DNA of 64,000 bases from Granulicella cerasi (GTDB taxonomy: Bacteria; Acidobacteriota; Terriglobia; Terriglobales; Acidobacteriaceae), in assembly GCF_025685575.1 (NCBI RefSeq), contig NZ_JAGSYD010000005.1, positions 209,992 through 273,991 on the forward strand, written 5' to 3'. Positions within the stretch are counted from its first letter, which is position 1, and the number at the start of each line of letters is the position of its first letter. The notes beneath the pieces were generated by a model that worked only from the letters and a program-made list of their open reading frames with translations, had not been told where the DNA came from and searched no databases. The translations under genes and the position numbers were made by a program. Below, piece after piece: positions 55,649 to 63,988 of this stretch.

Positions 55649-56845
55649 TTATTTCAACGTCTCTGACAGCCAGTCAAAGATTGTCTGATGCGTCAGGCGC
55701 ATCGCTCCCATATGGCAGTGTTCGCCAGCGCCGTCAATGTTTCGCATAATGACGTGCTTGTGCGGCGCCTTCAGTTCCGACGCCAGCTTGCCCGCTTGCC
55801 CCTTGAAGACGAGGTCATTCTCGCCCTCGAGCAACAGGACAGGAGATGTGATCTTGTGCATGTCCTTCACGGCCAATGTGAACTGCTCGCTCATACGGAT
55901 GTACTCCGGCTCGGTCTTCGTACCGTAGACCCACGTGCCATTCTGGAGCGCCCAACGGGCATAAGTGTCATGCTCCTTGATCCACTCGAGCACAGGAATG
56001 GCTTCCTCATCACGGCCGCTCTTGATCCACTCAACCAGATATTCCGGCAGAGGAGGATATGTTGCGAAGAAACTCGTAACGCCGTCATCACACACGACCG
56101 CAGCGGGACGATGATCGTAGGCAGCTGTGCGCGTGATCAGATAGCCTCCCATGCTGTATCCAAAGAGCACCAGCTTGGAAGCATCGATCTCCGGGCGCGT
56201 CTCGGCATAGTCCATCACAGGTCCCAGCACAGCCTCCCAGTCAGGACGATACGGCACCTTCTTTTCGCGAATCATACGACCTGTGCCAGGGCCGTCATAG
56301 AGAATCACATTGAAGCCGCGACGAAGGGCCGCGGCGCCGATCACGAAGTATCCCTCCTCTGTCGTTGAGTCAAACCCGTTCGTGTAAATGAGCGTCGGAC
56401 GAGGCGTTCCGCTATCGTCCACCAGCAGCAGGTAGCCGGGGAGCGTGTCATCGCCATACGGGATCGAGATCTCCTCGAACGGACCTTCCAACAACTTGCC
56501 TGCTTTCAAAAAGGTCTCGCGCGAGAGATTGAACAGCTCCGCGACATGAGGGTCATTCACAGGGTCCTTGCGCCGGTAAAACTCCGCACTGCGGTAGTAG
56601 GACGAAGCGCGAAAAAAAGCCTCACGCGCACTGATCTTGTCTCCGTGCTTGAACGAATGCTCCGCACGCTCATGAACGCGATCGGCAGTCGCCTTCCATT
56701 CGCGCATCCACGCTTCTTCATCTCCCTCGGGGATAGCCGCGGTGGTGAGCAACACTTCACTGATGTCGGCGCCATTGTCGACGGCAAACCCGGCTGCCCG
56801 CAATGCTTCGAACTTAAACGAGGTGTCTTTGAAAATGAATTCCAT
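55649..56845 (-). CDS. Alpha/beta hydrolase, 2,6-dihydropseudooxynicotine-hydrolase-like
   Basis: A 398-residue hydrolase with a long N-terminal helical part (1-120) and a catalytic alpha/beta domain. The nucleophile is Ser231 in FGYSMGGY; the acid is in LLEGENDLVF and the His in GEHCHMG. The layout (helical N-terminal half, PTLIYTNGFDSTTEE) resembles the C-C bond hydrolase of nicotine breakdown. It could cleave a similar ketone or an ester. ATG 56845 has AAGGAGA upstream. It is divergent from an MFS gene, with two NarL-type sites between them. Confidence 0.82.
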   Translation of the reverse strand: MEFIFKDTSFKFEALRAAGFAVDNGADISEVLLTTAAIPEGDEEAWMREWKATADRVHERAEHSFKHGDKISAREAFFRASSYYRSAEFYRRKDPVNDPHVAELFNLSRETFLKAGKLLEGPFEEISIPYGDDTLPGYLLLVDDSGTPRPTLIYTNGFDSTTEEGYFVIGAAALRRGFNVILYDGPGTGRMIREKKVPYRPDWEAVLGPVMDYAETRPEIDASKLVLFGYSMGGYLITRTAAYDHRPAAVVCDDGVTSFFATYPPLPEYLVEWIKSGRDEEAIPVLEWIKEHDTYARWALQNGTWVYGTKTEPEYIRMSEQFTLAVKDMHKITSPVLLLEGENDLVFKGQAGKLASELKAPHKHVIMRNIDGAGEHCHMGAMRLTHQTIFDWLSETLK

Positions 56846-56995
56846 GACTTACTCTCCTTGGTCTGCGAATGATGAACGTTGTTTTGCAGCGAAACCAGGA
56901 CAGGTCCATCACAAGTCACCTGCATAGCTAAGCCACCTCGCCATTCTGGAGCGCCCGTGCGCGTCTCGATACGCTGCATCGAGCGAAAATACCCT

Positions 56996-57009
56996 TACTC
57001 CTTTGGGTA
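56996..57009. promoter_or_regulatory. Inverted repeat, predicted NarL-type site (e)
   Basis: TACTC-CTTT-GGGTA, with a second left half TACCC just upstream (56990-56994). It lies in the 372-bp divergent gap between the hydrolase (56845) and the MFS gene (57218), which otherwise holds only site f and no gene. Confidence 0.5.
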
Positions 57010-57087
57010 GCCTGTGCGCAGGACTCTTCTCTGCTTGCGCAAGCAAGCTGTAATGTGCCCAAAGCATCACGGTGGATATGCGGCGCA

Positions 57088-57130
57088 TACCCTTTCGAGT
57101 GAGGCGGTCCCCGTCTTCGCTCACTACAAT
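57088..57130 (+). promoter_or_regulatory. MFS promoter with NarL-type site (f)
   Basis: TACCC-TTTC-GAGTG (57088-57101) is followed after 23 nt by the strong -10 box TACAAT (57125-57130). There is no -35 box, so the repeat centred near -42 takes its place, as at the Old Yellow Enzyme promoter. Confidence 0.6.
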
Positions 57131-57217
57131 CGACGACGAATCGGAAACCGAAACGCTGCGGAGAAGTCGGTGCAGTTCAGCGGTCGAGCGAAACAGATTC
57201 GAGAAAGCGGTGAAGCA

Positions 57218-58426
57218 ATGCCTGACGAGATCATCACAAATGCCCCTGGTCTTTCTCGCGAAGCCCTGCTGCGAGTCTTGTCCTCCGCGGCATTCCTCGT
57301 TTTCTTCCAGTCCTATCTGATTGCGCCACTCGTCCCCACCCTCGCAGCTGAATTTCATGCTCCTGTTGACGTGGTCGGCTTACTGGTTCCCGCCTATTTG
57401 CTGCCGTATGGCCTTTCAACGTTGTTCTACGGACCGCTTTCCGACCGGCTTGGTCGCAAGCCGGTGGTACTCTGCCTTCTTGCAATCACTGTCGTGACCA
57501 CCGCGGGGGTTGGGACAGCCCATTCGATTCATGCGCTTCTTTTATGGAGAGTGCTCGGCGGCTTAGCGACCGGCGGGGTCATCCCCATTGGCCTCGCGCT
57601 GCTGGGGGATATCTTTCCTTACCGTGAACGTGGGCGGCCTATTGGATGGATGTTCGGTGCCATGGCAGGCGGTATGGCCTTCGGGTCAACGCTGGGTGCC
57701 CTGCTCAATCCACTCATAGGATGGCGGGCGGAGTTCTTCATCACCGCACTGCTTGCCATGATTACGCTCGCTTTCGCTTATCGGTTCCGAGGCTCAATGG
57801 AGAGCCCCGCCTCTCCACACAGACTTCATCCGGCCGAGATCGCGAAAGGTTATTTCGAGCTATTTCGAAATCCTCGCGCGGCAAGAGGATACGCTTTCAT
57901 TTTCTTCAACGGACTCTTCCACTCAGGCATCTTCTCCTGGCTCGGACTGTATTTCTATCAGCGCTATCGGCTGGGAGACGTGGGCATAGGGTTGGCGCTG
58001 ATTGGGTATGGACTTCCTGGGATGCTGCTTGGACCTATGATCGGAAAGCTTGCGGACCGTATAGGACGCAGACGGCTCATTCCCGCTGGAATTCTAGTCG
58101 CGGCTGCCTGCTCGGCCCTACTCATCCCCAAGTTCCCTGTCCTCGTCGCTGCGCTCGCCATCACAGTTTTGTCCCTCGGATATGACATGAGCCACCCATT
58201 GTTGGCAGGCATCATTACTTCCGTGAATCCAAATCGACGTGGCCTCGCCATGGGGATGAACGCCTTCGTACTCTTCTCGGGCTTCGGCTCGGGGACTCTT
58301 CTCTTTAGCGTACTGATGAAACACGGAATGAACGTCGCTCTACTCGCGTTCACCTGCTTTGAGGCGCTGATAGGTGTAGCGGCTGTTCGCCTCTTCAGTG
58401 AGGAAAAATCGACAGAAGCACGTTAG
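57218..58426 (+). CDS. MFS transporter, drug/metabolite exporter type
   Basis: A 402-residue inner-membrane transporter with about 12 membrane segments and MFS motif A as GPLSDRLGRKPV after segment 2, repeated as GKLADRIGRRR in the second half. The RVLGGLATGGVIPIGLALLGD region resembles drug-efflux (DHA1) members. ATG 57218 is the family start; the frame is open further upstream but polar. It is divergent from the C-C-hydrolase-like gene and has a predicted NarL-type activated promoter. It probably exports a toxic compound or imports an aromatic, but the direction is not provable here. Confidence 0.88.
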   Translation: MPDEIITNAPGLSREALLRVLSSAAFLVFFQSYLIAPLVPTLAAEFHAPVDVVGLLVPAYLLPYGLSTLFYGPLSDRLGRKPVVLCLLAITVVTTAGVGTAHSIHALLLWRVLGGLATGGVIPIGLALLGDIFPYRERGRPIGWMFGAMAGGMAFGSTLGALLNPLIGWRAEFFITALLAMITLAFAYRFRGSMESPASPHRLHPAEIAKGYFELFRNPRAARGYAFIFFNGLFHSGIFSWLGLYFYQRYRLGDVGIGLALIGYGLPGMLLGPMIGKLADRIGRRRLIPAGILVAAACSALLIPKFPVLVAALAITVLSLGYDMSHPLLAGIITSVNPNRRGLAMGMNAFVLFSGFGSGTLLFSVLMKHGMNVALLAFTCFEALIGVAAVRLFSEEKSTEAR

Positions 58427-58483
58427 CTCTCCGACAGATCGCCGAGGATTCAGTGGCCGCAAATTCTCGTCCTGTAAGAGCCA

Positions 58484-58631
58484 TTGGTGATGCGTCTCGG
58501 GATCAAGAAACGTGTCCCTTGGCACACCTTCCGACGGGCCTACTTACGTAGTGGCAAGCCAACCAGAAAGCGTGAAGCTCGTGCAAAAACTGCTCCGGCA
58601 TGGATCGACCAAGGTGACCATAGACGTGTGA
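58484..58631 (+). pseudogene. Tyrosine recombinase (phage-type integrase) remnant
   Basis: In one frame 58484-58545 reads LGIKKRVPWHTFRRAY, the HxxR-containing motif of tyrosine integrases (usually WHTFRHTY). About 25 nt later, in another frame, 58572-58631 reads VKLVQKLLRHGSTKVTIDV, the next integrase motif (usually LLRHASxxxTMDVY), then a stop. So this is a short, frameshifted C-terminal piece of an integrase. The rest of the 362-bp gap 58427-58788 has no gene, and no tRNA target is seen. It marks a past insertion or transfer event. Confidence 0.7.
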
Positions 58632-58788
58632 TGATGTGGCCCTCCTACCTCAGGGCGCAGATCATAACCAAGCCGTAACGGAGCAAGATGGTGTCAATCA
58701 TCAAAGACTTCTATCAAACGAGAATCTGTTCGATAGAAGTCTCATGAAGAGGCACTGGGGATCTACATGCCCTGCGTAATCGATGAAC

Positions 58789-60162
58789 TCACTTGGGGCC
58801 GCCCGTAAATTTCACATTGATCATCGTTCGCTCAGGACCATAGTTGCGACCACGCGCCTCTCGCATATCGATCCGGCAATCGCTCTCCTGATAGTCGATG
58901 ACGTTCTCCGCGTGAATGCCTGAGATTACCGATGGAATCGGTTTGGGAAAATCGTCCGCAGGACGACGATCGTAATAGCCCCCTGCCCACTCGCTTGTTT
59001 TCCTGATCTTGATCACAACATCTTCCAAAGAAATGCCCTGGAGCGGAGCACGACGATCAGCGTAAAAGTAGACTCCTGATTCCCCGTTGCAGATGATGCC
59101 ACGGAACTTGATGTCGCGCGTAATGCCCAAAGAAGACTGGTCCTTGTGACGCGGCAGATGCGTGATAACAATCGGCTCAGCAGCACCCCATCGAGAGTAT
59201 TCAAAGTAGTGCGTATCGATCACGAGATCCGAGAAGATCACGTCCTCAAATACCGCACCATCGCGGTTCTGAATACCCACACCGCAGTTCGAGTCGCGAA
59301 TAATACAGCCTTCCACGACGACATTACGGATGTCCTCTGGACCAGCGGAACCGAGCTTGATGGCTGTGGAAGAGGAGGTAATGCGGCAGCCGCGAACGAG
59401 GATATCTTCACAGGGTCCCCATCCCTTGAAGGGAGCGGTCGTCTTGATGCAGACACCGTCATCACCCGTCACGATGTCGCAGTCGAGCACACGCACGTTG
59501 CGGCAGTGGTCAATGTCGATCGCGTCATTATTTGGAATGCTCGTGTTGTTCGCAATCTTGAGCTGCTTGATCACCGCGCCGACGCAGCCCAACAAGTGCA
59601 GCGTCCAGGTCGGAGAGCGTTCGATGGTGAAGGATTCAAGATGCACATTGGTGCAGCGAACAAAAAAGATCACGCGCGGACGACCGGTGATCACGCCGGG
59701 TGCATCCGTGTGCGGCTCCGCATCATAAGGTCCCATACCTGTAGGACCCGCAATCCATTCTCCATTCGCGTCTTTCTTGAGGAAGGCATCTTCATTGCCG
59801 TCGATCCGGCCAGAGCCCGTAATGGAGATAGAGTCAGCACCCTCGGCGAAGAGTAATGCGCCAGTAGAAACGAACTTGCTGCGATCTGCGATCGCACGAA
59901 GTACGGTGCGACGCCCCAAATGAAGCGTCACACCCGTTTTCAAAATGATCGTTCCGCACACATAGGTCCGGTCGTCATCCAGAGTCAGCACGCCTCCACC
60001 ACTCTTGGCGAGGGCATCAATGGCGCGCTGCAACGCCGGAGCGTCATCGGTCGAACCGTCCCCTGCAGCGCCAAAAATATGCGGTGACAAAGCACGGAGT
60101 TTCGGGGTGAAACCTGCAACAAGAGGGAGCGATACGACGAAAGCGCGACGAGAAACGAACAT
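58789..60162 (-). CDS. GH28-like right-handed beta-helix protein, exported
   Basis: A 457-residue polygalacturonase-family beta-helix. The N-terminus is Tat-like (SRRAFVVSLPL), followed by the pectate-lyase-type FGAAGDGSTDDAPALQRAI. The GH28 motifs are only partly kept: IPNND (Asn211-Asn212-Asp213, for NTD) and GDD (233-235) are present, but the GHG that carries the supporting His is SST (264-266) and the RIK motif region reads GIQ. It may have a different activity (lyase, epimerase or another glycosidase) or altered mechanism. ATG 60162. An upstream palindrome ACTGCT-ATCG-AGCAGT (60257-60272) could be an operator. It follows a TonB receptor on the same strand. Confidence 0.82.
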   Translation of the reverse strand: MFVSRRAFVVSLPLVAGFTPKLRALSPHIFGAAGDGSTDDAPALQRAIDALAKSGGGVLTLDDDRTYVCGTIILKTGVTLHLGRRTVLRAIADRSKFVSTGALLFAEGADSISITGSGRIDGNEDAFLKKDANGEWIAGPTGMGPYDAEPHTDAPGVITGRPRVIFFVRCTNVHLESFTIERSPTWTLHLLGCVGAVIKQLKIANNTSIPNNDAIDIDHCRNVRVLDCDIVTGDDGVCIKTTAPFKGWGPCEDILVRGCRITSSSTAIKLGSAGPEDIRNVVVEGCIIRDSNCGVGIQNRDGAVFEDVIFSDLVIDTHYFEYSRWGAAEPIVITHLPRHKDQSSLGITRDIKFRGIICNGESGVYFYADRRAPLQGISLEDVVIKIRKTSEWAGGYYDRRPADDFPKPIPSVISGIHAENVIDYQESDCRIDMREARGRNYGPERTMINVKFTGGPK

Positions 60163-60822
60163 AGAAGTAGCCTACCTCTGCTCTATTACCTGAGAGCTCT
60201 AGTTTGTCATTGCAACCCACAGAATGCCTATACCTACAGACGCTCATCCGATCACGACTGCTATCGAGCAGTAGCACAGACTGCGGTGTGGCCGCGCCCG
60301 GGTTCTTGAGATACAGCGAAAACGCTGCGCTCTAACGAGCTTGCTCGCGCGGCATCACGCCAACTTGTTGGGGTTTGCCGTCAGAGAGCCATCTCACGCC
60401 GTCCATTGTCTCCGGTGGCGTGGTCATATTCCACGCCGATCCGTGACGCCCAGGCCACCTTCGGCAGTACCTAAGCGACTTTGACCAAGCCTGCCTGTGC
60501 CGAGATCGACTGCGACGCGTAAGTGCCACGCTGGATGGCAAACAGCCCAGTCAGATCGAGGCGTTTAAACACTCTCCCAGATCGCGAGGTCTAGCATGAT
60601 GATGCAGATCTCGCAGCTCATTCCCGGACGGATGGCATCACAGCCAAGCTAAAGCTGGTCAACTTCCACTGACGATCTTTATAGGCACCATTTGCACGCT
60701 GTCGATTCGAGGGCGCTGGTCGCAACAAGAAAATGAAAGTAGTCCTCTTGGAGATCGATTTGGCTGTGCAAGTAGTCTCGGCAGTCAATATAAGGAGGTG
60801 GAAGATGCTCACGTTCGGTGGA
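60163..60822. other. 660-bp gap between TonB receptor and GH28-like gene
   Basis: No convincing gene. The minus strand has protein-like stretches in different frames (FKRLDLTGLFAIQRGTYASQ near 60520-60580; DGVRWLSDGKPQQVGVMPRE near 60335-60395), which may be decayed coding sequence but match no family I know. The 16-bp palindrome at 60257-60272 is the only regulatory-like element. On the plus strand AAGGAGG (60792-60798) precedes a 30-codon frame from ATG 60804 that is antisense to the receptor end. Confidence 0.4.
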
Positions 60823-63378
60823 TCAGAACTGGTAACGGAGGCTGAACTGGAGCTGTCGGGCGGGCAGCGCTGTAGTGGCCTGCTTGTAGAGTGGTGAGCG
60901 GACATTGCCGATGAAGTTGCTGAAGTTCGCGTGGTTGAGAACGTTGAACCCCGAGACGCCGAGATTGAGGATCTTTGCTTGCTCGCCCTTCCTGTGGTCG
61001 AGGTGGAAGTCATGGTCCCATAGCAGATCAAGCGTTGTGGTCCCTGACCCTTGCAGCGTATTGCGGGCAACGCCTGACGGGCGTGCATTTCCAAGTCCCG
61101 TGTCGTAGAGGTCTGTGCCTGCAAGTTCTGTATAAGGAGTACCAGAGTAGACGGCGGCAGCCAAGCCCAGGCTTAGCCAGTGGCCTGGATAGATACTGGC
61201 GAGCAGATTGAATCGATGACGGCGGTCAAGGTCAGCTCGGCCCCACTCGTCGTTCGGGGCGTACTGGTTCTGGGGATACCAGTTGAGACCGCCGGTGTTG
61301 TTTTCCGAATGGCTGAAGGTGTACTGCGCCTGCCCTTGAAACCAGATACCCACTTTACCGTGCAGTCCCAGATCGAGTGCATTGAGGCGGCTGCGTCCGC
61401 CGGCCTCCACCTGCTGCACGAAGCCGACGGATGTGTCGGGGCGCATGGTGGTGTAGGGAGGTAGCGGAGCATTTGCATCGCGCGAGCGAAACACATCGAT
61501 GCCCGTGATGCCGCGATACGTAGCGCTGGCGGTCAAGCCTGACCCTAATTGCCGCTCCACGGTCCCAGAGTACTGAACCTGATAGGCAGCACGCATGCCT
61601 GGCTGTTCCCGCACGATGCTGGTGGGCAGTTGGCTGAGATTGGTACCCGCCGGGAGCGCGTTGGGGTAGCTGGGGTCGAGAATCTGGTACTGCCGCAGCA
61701 CTGTCCCGTTGTGGAGCTTGAACGTGACAAGAAAGTCGCCGCCGGTGCGGTCGTAAAAGATGCCACTGCCCGCGCGAAGCACCCACTTCTTTGCAGGTGC
61801 GTACGCAAGTGAGACGCGTGGCGCGAAGTTACCGGTACTCGTGAGATAGGTCTGCCACTGATAGCGCAGACCGACCGTCACCTGCAGGTTCCCGCGTAGG
61901 CTGATTTCGTCCTGCACGAATGTTCCGATCTCCGTCGCAAAGTAAGTTGCGCGGCCTGCGCCCTGCTGCACAGTGAAGCTGTAAGGCTTCGCCGCGGCGT
62001 AGTCACTGAGGGAATTGAAGGCAAAGATACCCAGGCGATTCGAATGATCGTCCACGGCACGCCGGCTGATCTGCGGTACATTGACTCCGAAGCGGACGTA
62101 GTGCTTCCGATGCGTCCAAGCCACAACGTCGATCAGACCGATGGTGTTTTCCGTGCGGTATGTGTCACCCTGTGCGCCGCCGCCTGTGAATGCCTCCTGC
62201 ACCTGGATGGATTGCGCGTTGGTGATGCTCTTCTCGCTGTCTGTTTCTCGCTCTAGCAGCAGTTGAACCTGCTGCACGAGATTGGGAGTGACGATCACGC
62301 GATCGTTGAAGACGATCTGATCCTGGCGGTTTGCGGAGTTCAGGCCTGCCTCGGGGAGGACGACGCCACCTACCAGGTAGCCATCGATGGTGTTGTAGCG
62401 GAAGTTATAGCTCACTGCCACGCGATGCGCGTCGGAGAAGTCATGCGATACGCGACCAGTGATCTGGTTGGAACGGCTGGGCGTAGGCGAGTTCTCTGCA
62501 ACGAGCCCCCGCGGACCGACCGCATGTATGGCGGTCTGAAGGTCATCCTCCTGCCGGGTTCCGGTGAGCAGGATGGTGCTATGGCCTCCATGGCCCACGG
62601 GACCGGTGAAGTGACCTTCGTAGATGCGGCGCTGCTCGGGCGGCCTCACAGGAGCGAAATAGTTTGTTGCGTTGAACACTGCGTCGCGCGCAATGAAGTT
62701 GAAGGTGCCGTGATACTGAGGAGAGCCGGGCTTTGTTGTGATCTCAAGGCGGCCACGTCCGGGACTGGCGAACTCAGCCGAGTAGGGATCGCTGTTGATG
62801 CGGACTTCTGCGATCGCCGACGGGGAGACATTCACACCATTGACCATCTCCATGCCGTCGACAATGATGCTCGTTCCGCTGCTGCTCGTAGCCGCCGGGT
62901 CAAGGAACGGCGTGAGCGCGCCGACAATGTTCTGGTCGAAGACCGGCAGATGATCGAGTGCGCTGGACTGGACCGCGACGCTGTCGTGGTTTGCCGAGGC
63001 TTCGGTAGACAGAGGTCTGCCGGCATCCACGTTGACCGTCTGCGTGACCGTCTCCGGCACAAGCACGAGCCTGAGTGCGGAAATGTTGTTTTTGATTTCG
63101 AGCGAACGCGTCTGAGCCGCGAGACCATTGGCCGCTGGTACTGACACGACATAGCTGCCAGGAATGATGCTGCCGAGGCTAAACTCCCCGTTGGCTGCGG
63201 AAGTTGCTTGAGCACGCACCTGACCATCTGAAGAGCTGAGTTCGAGCGACACGCCGACAACTGGCGCGCCGCTGGGGTCGACGAGGATGCCCCGCAAAGG
63301 GACGGCCTGCTGAGCCTGAACCGCAGTCGCCGCAATGGCGAGACTGGCTGCCACTCTCAGGAAATTCAAGAAAGCCAT
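60823..63378 (-). CDS. TonB-dependent receptor, Oar-like (short copy)
   Basis: An 851-residue receptor, the shortest of the four here. The signal peptide (MAFLNFLRVAASLAIAATA, ends VQAQQ) leads to a carboxypeptidase-regulatory domain starting LRGILVDPSGAPVVG, a plug region with LPVFDQNIVGAL, and a barrel ending QLQFSLRYQF. The open frame reaches 63615, but the signal sequence makes ATG 63378 the clear start. It is upstream of the GH28-like gene on the same strand and may import products of that enzyme. Ligand unknown. Confidence 0.88.
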   Translation of the reverse strand: MAFLNFLRVAASLAIAATAVQAQQAVPLRGILVDPSGAPVVGVSLELSSSDGQVRAQATSAANGEFSLGSIIPGSYVVSVPAANGLAAQTRSLEIKNNISALRLVLVPETVTQTVNVDAGRPLSTEASANHDSVAVQSSALDHLPVFDQNIVGALTPFLDPAATSSSGTSIIVDGMEMVNGVNVSPSAIAEVRINSDPYSAEFASPGRGRLEITTKPGSPQYHGTFNFIARDAVFNATNYFAPVRPPEQRRIYEGHFTGPVGHGGHSTILLTGTRQEDDLQTAIHAVGPRGLVAENSPTPSRSNQITGRVSHDFSDAHRVAVSYNFRYNTIDGYLVGGVVLPEAGLNSANRQDQIVFNDRVIVTPNLVQQVQLLLERETDSEKSITNAQSIQVQEAFTGGGAQGDTYRTENTIGLIDVVAWTHRKHYVRFGVNVPQISRRAVDDHSNRLGIFAFNSLSDYAAAKPYSFTVQQGAGRATYFATEIGTFVQDEISLRGNLQVTVGLRYQWQTYLTSTGNFAPRVSLAYAPAKKWVLRAGSGIFYDRTGGDFLVTFKLHNGTVLRQYQILDPSYPNALPAGTNLSQLPTSIVREQPGMRAAYQVQYSGTVERQLGSGLTASATYRGITGIDVFRSRDANAPLPPYTTMRPDTSVGFVQQVEAGGRSRLNALDLGLHGKVGIWFQGQAQYTFSHSENNTGGLNWYPQNQYAPNDEWGRADLDRRHRFNLLASIYPGHWLSLGLAAAVYSGTPYTELAGTDLYDTGLGNARPSGVARNTLQGSGTTTLDLLWDHDFHLDHRKGEQAKILNLGVSGFNVLNHANFSNFIGNVRSPLYKQATTALPARQLQFSLRYQF

Positions 63379-63517
63379 CGCTTGATCGTAGCGGCCTCCC
63401 CTTAAAGTACGCTGAAGGCAGGTGCGGTCTCCAATCGCGTCATGAGGAGAAGAACGGTGGCGAAGCAGCCAATGGCGGAAGTGATCCGCGTAGGCGTTCT
63501 CAATTGGCGATAACAGG

Positions 63518-63555
63518 CCAATGCGCTCGTTGACCGCTCTCGATGAGCGCATTGG
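63518..63555. promoter_or_regulatory. Inverted repeat upstream of the short TonB receptor
   Basis: Arms CCAATGCGCTCGT (63518-63530) and ATGAGCGCATTGG (63543-63555) pair over 13 bp with one mismatch around a 12-nt loop. It is 140 bp upstream of the receptor start, in a gap (63379-63653) without a gene. It could be an operator or the terminator of the ORF at 63654. Confidence 0.45.
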
Positions 63556-63653
63556 CAATTTTGCACTCGTCGAGATTTCCCGCTTGGAACTGGTGACGAG
63601 AAGCGCGTTGCTCATTCCTCGTCTGACACCATGAGACAGCTAAATCGCGGCCC

Positions 63654-63857
63654 TTATCTTCCACCGTTGTCTTCTACCTTGGGAGTGATAACCCCACCCG
63701 CTCTGTAAATGACGTCAAGGTAGTAGCTTCCGGCTTCTGAACGCAGATAGTCGCTTTGGGCGATCCACTCGTTTACCTTTTCGGGATTGTCCACCGCTTG
63801 CCGCAATCGAGACGCAATCAGCTCAAAATTGCTTGGGTCTTGAGCCCATGCACACAC
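63654..63857 (-). CDS. Hypothetical protein, start unresolved (may continue past the window)
   Basis: A protein-like C-terminus of 67 residues from GTG 63857 (NFELIASRLRQAVDNPEK, then WIAQSDYLRSEAGSYYLD). Codon use looks coding. The same frame stays open to the right edge at 64000 with no other start codon, so this may be the end of a longer protein. However, the 15-bp hairpin at 63940-63988 lies in that extension and argues for a short gene. No family recognised. Confidence 0.45.
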   Translation of the reverse strand: MCAWAQDPSNFELIASRLRQAVDNPEKVNEWIAQSDYLRSEAGSYYLDVIYRAGGVITPKVEDNGGR

Positions 63858-63939
63858 GGTGGTGGTCTGACCGATATTTTGTACCAGTTGGATTGTTAGT
63901 GTAGCGCAGTGATCTCCAAGTTCGGATCGATGCAGGATG

Positions 63940-63988
63940 CGGCAGGTGGAGGAGGCGTGAGCGAAGCGAACGGCTCCTCCGCCTGCCG
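63940..63988. repeat. 15-bp inverted repeat at right edge
   Basis: Arms CGGCAGGTGGAGGAG (63940-63954) and CTCCTCCGCCTGCCG (63974-63988) pair along 15 bp with one T-G pair; the loop is 19 nt. It may be a terminator of a gene beyond the edge or a dispersed palindromic repeat. There is no T-run. Confidence 0.6.

Noticed and set aside
63378..63615. N-terminal extension of the short TonB receptor (79 codons)
   Set aside because: The extension is polar with no signal; a proper signal peptide begins at ATG 63378.
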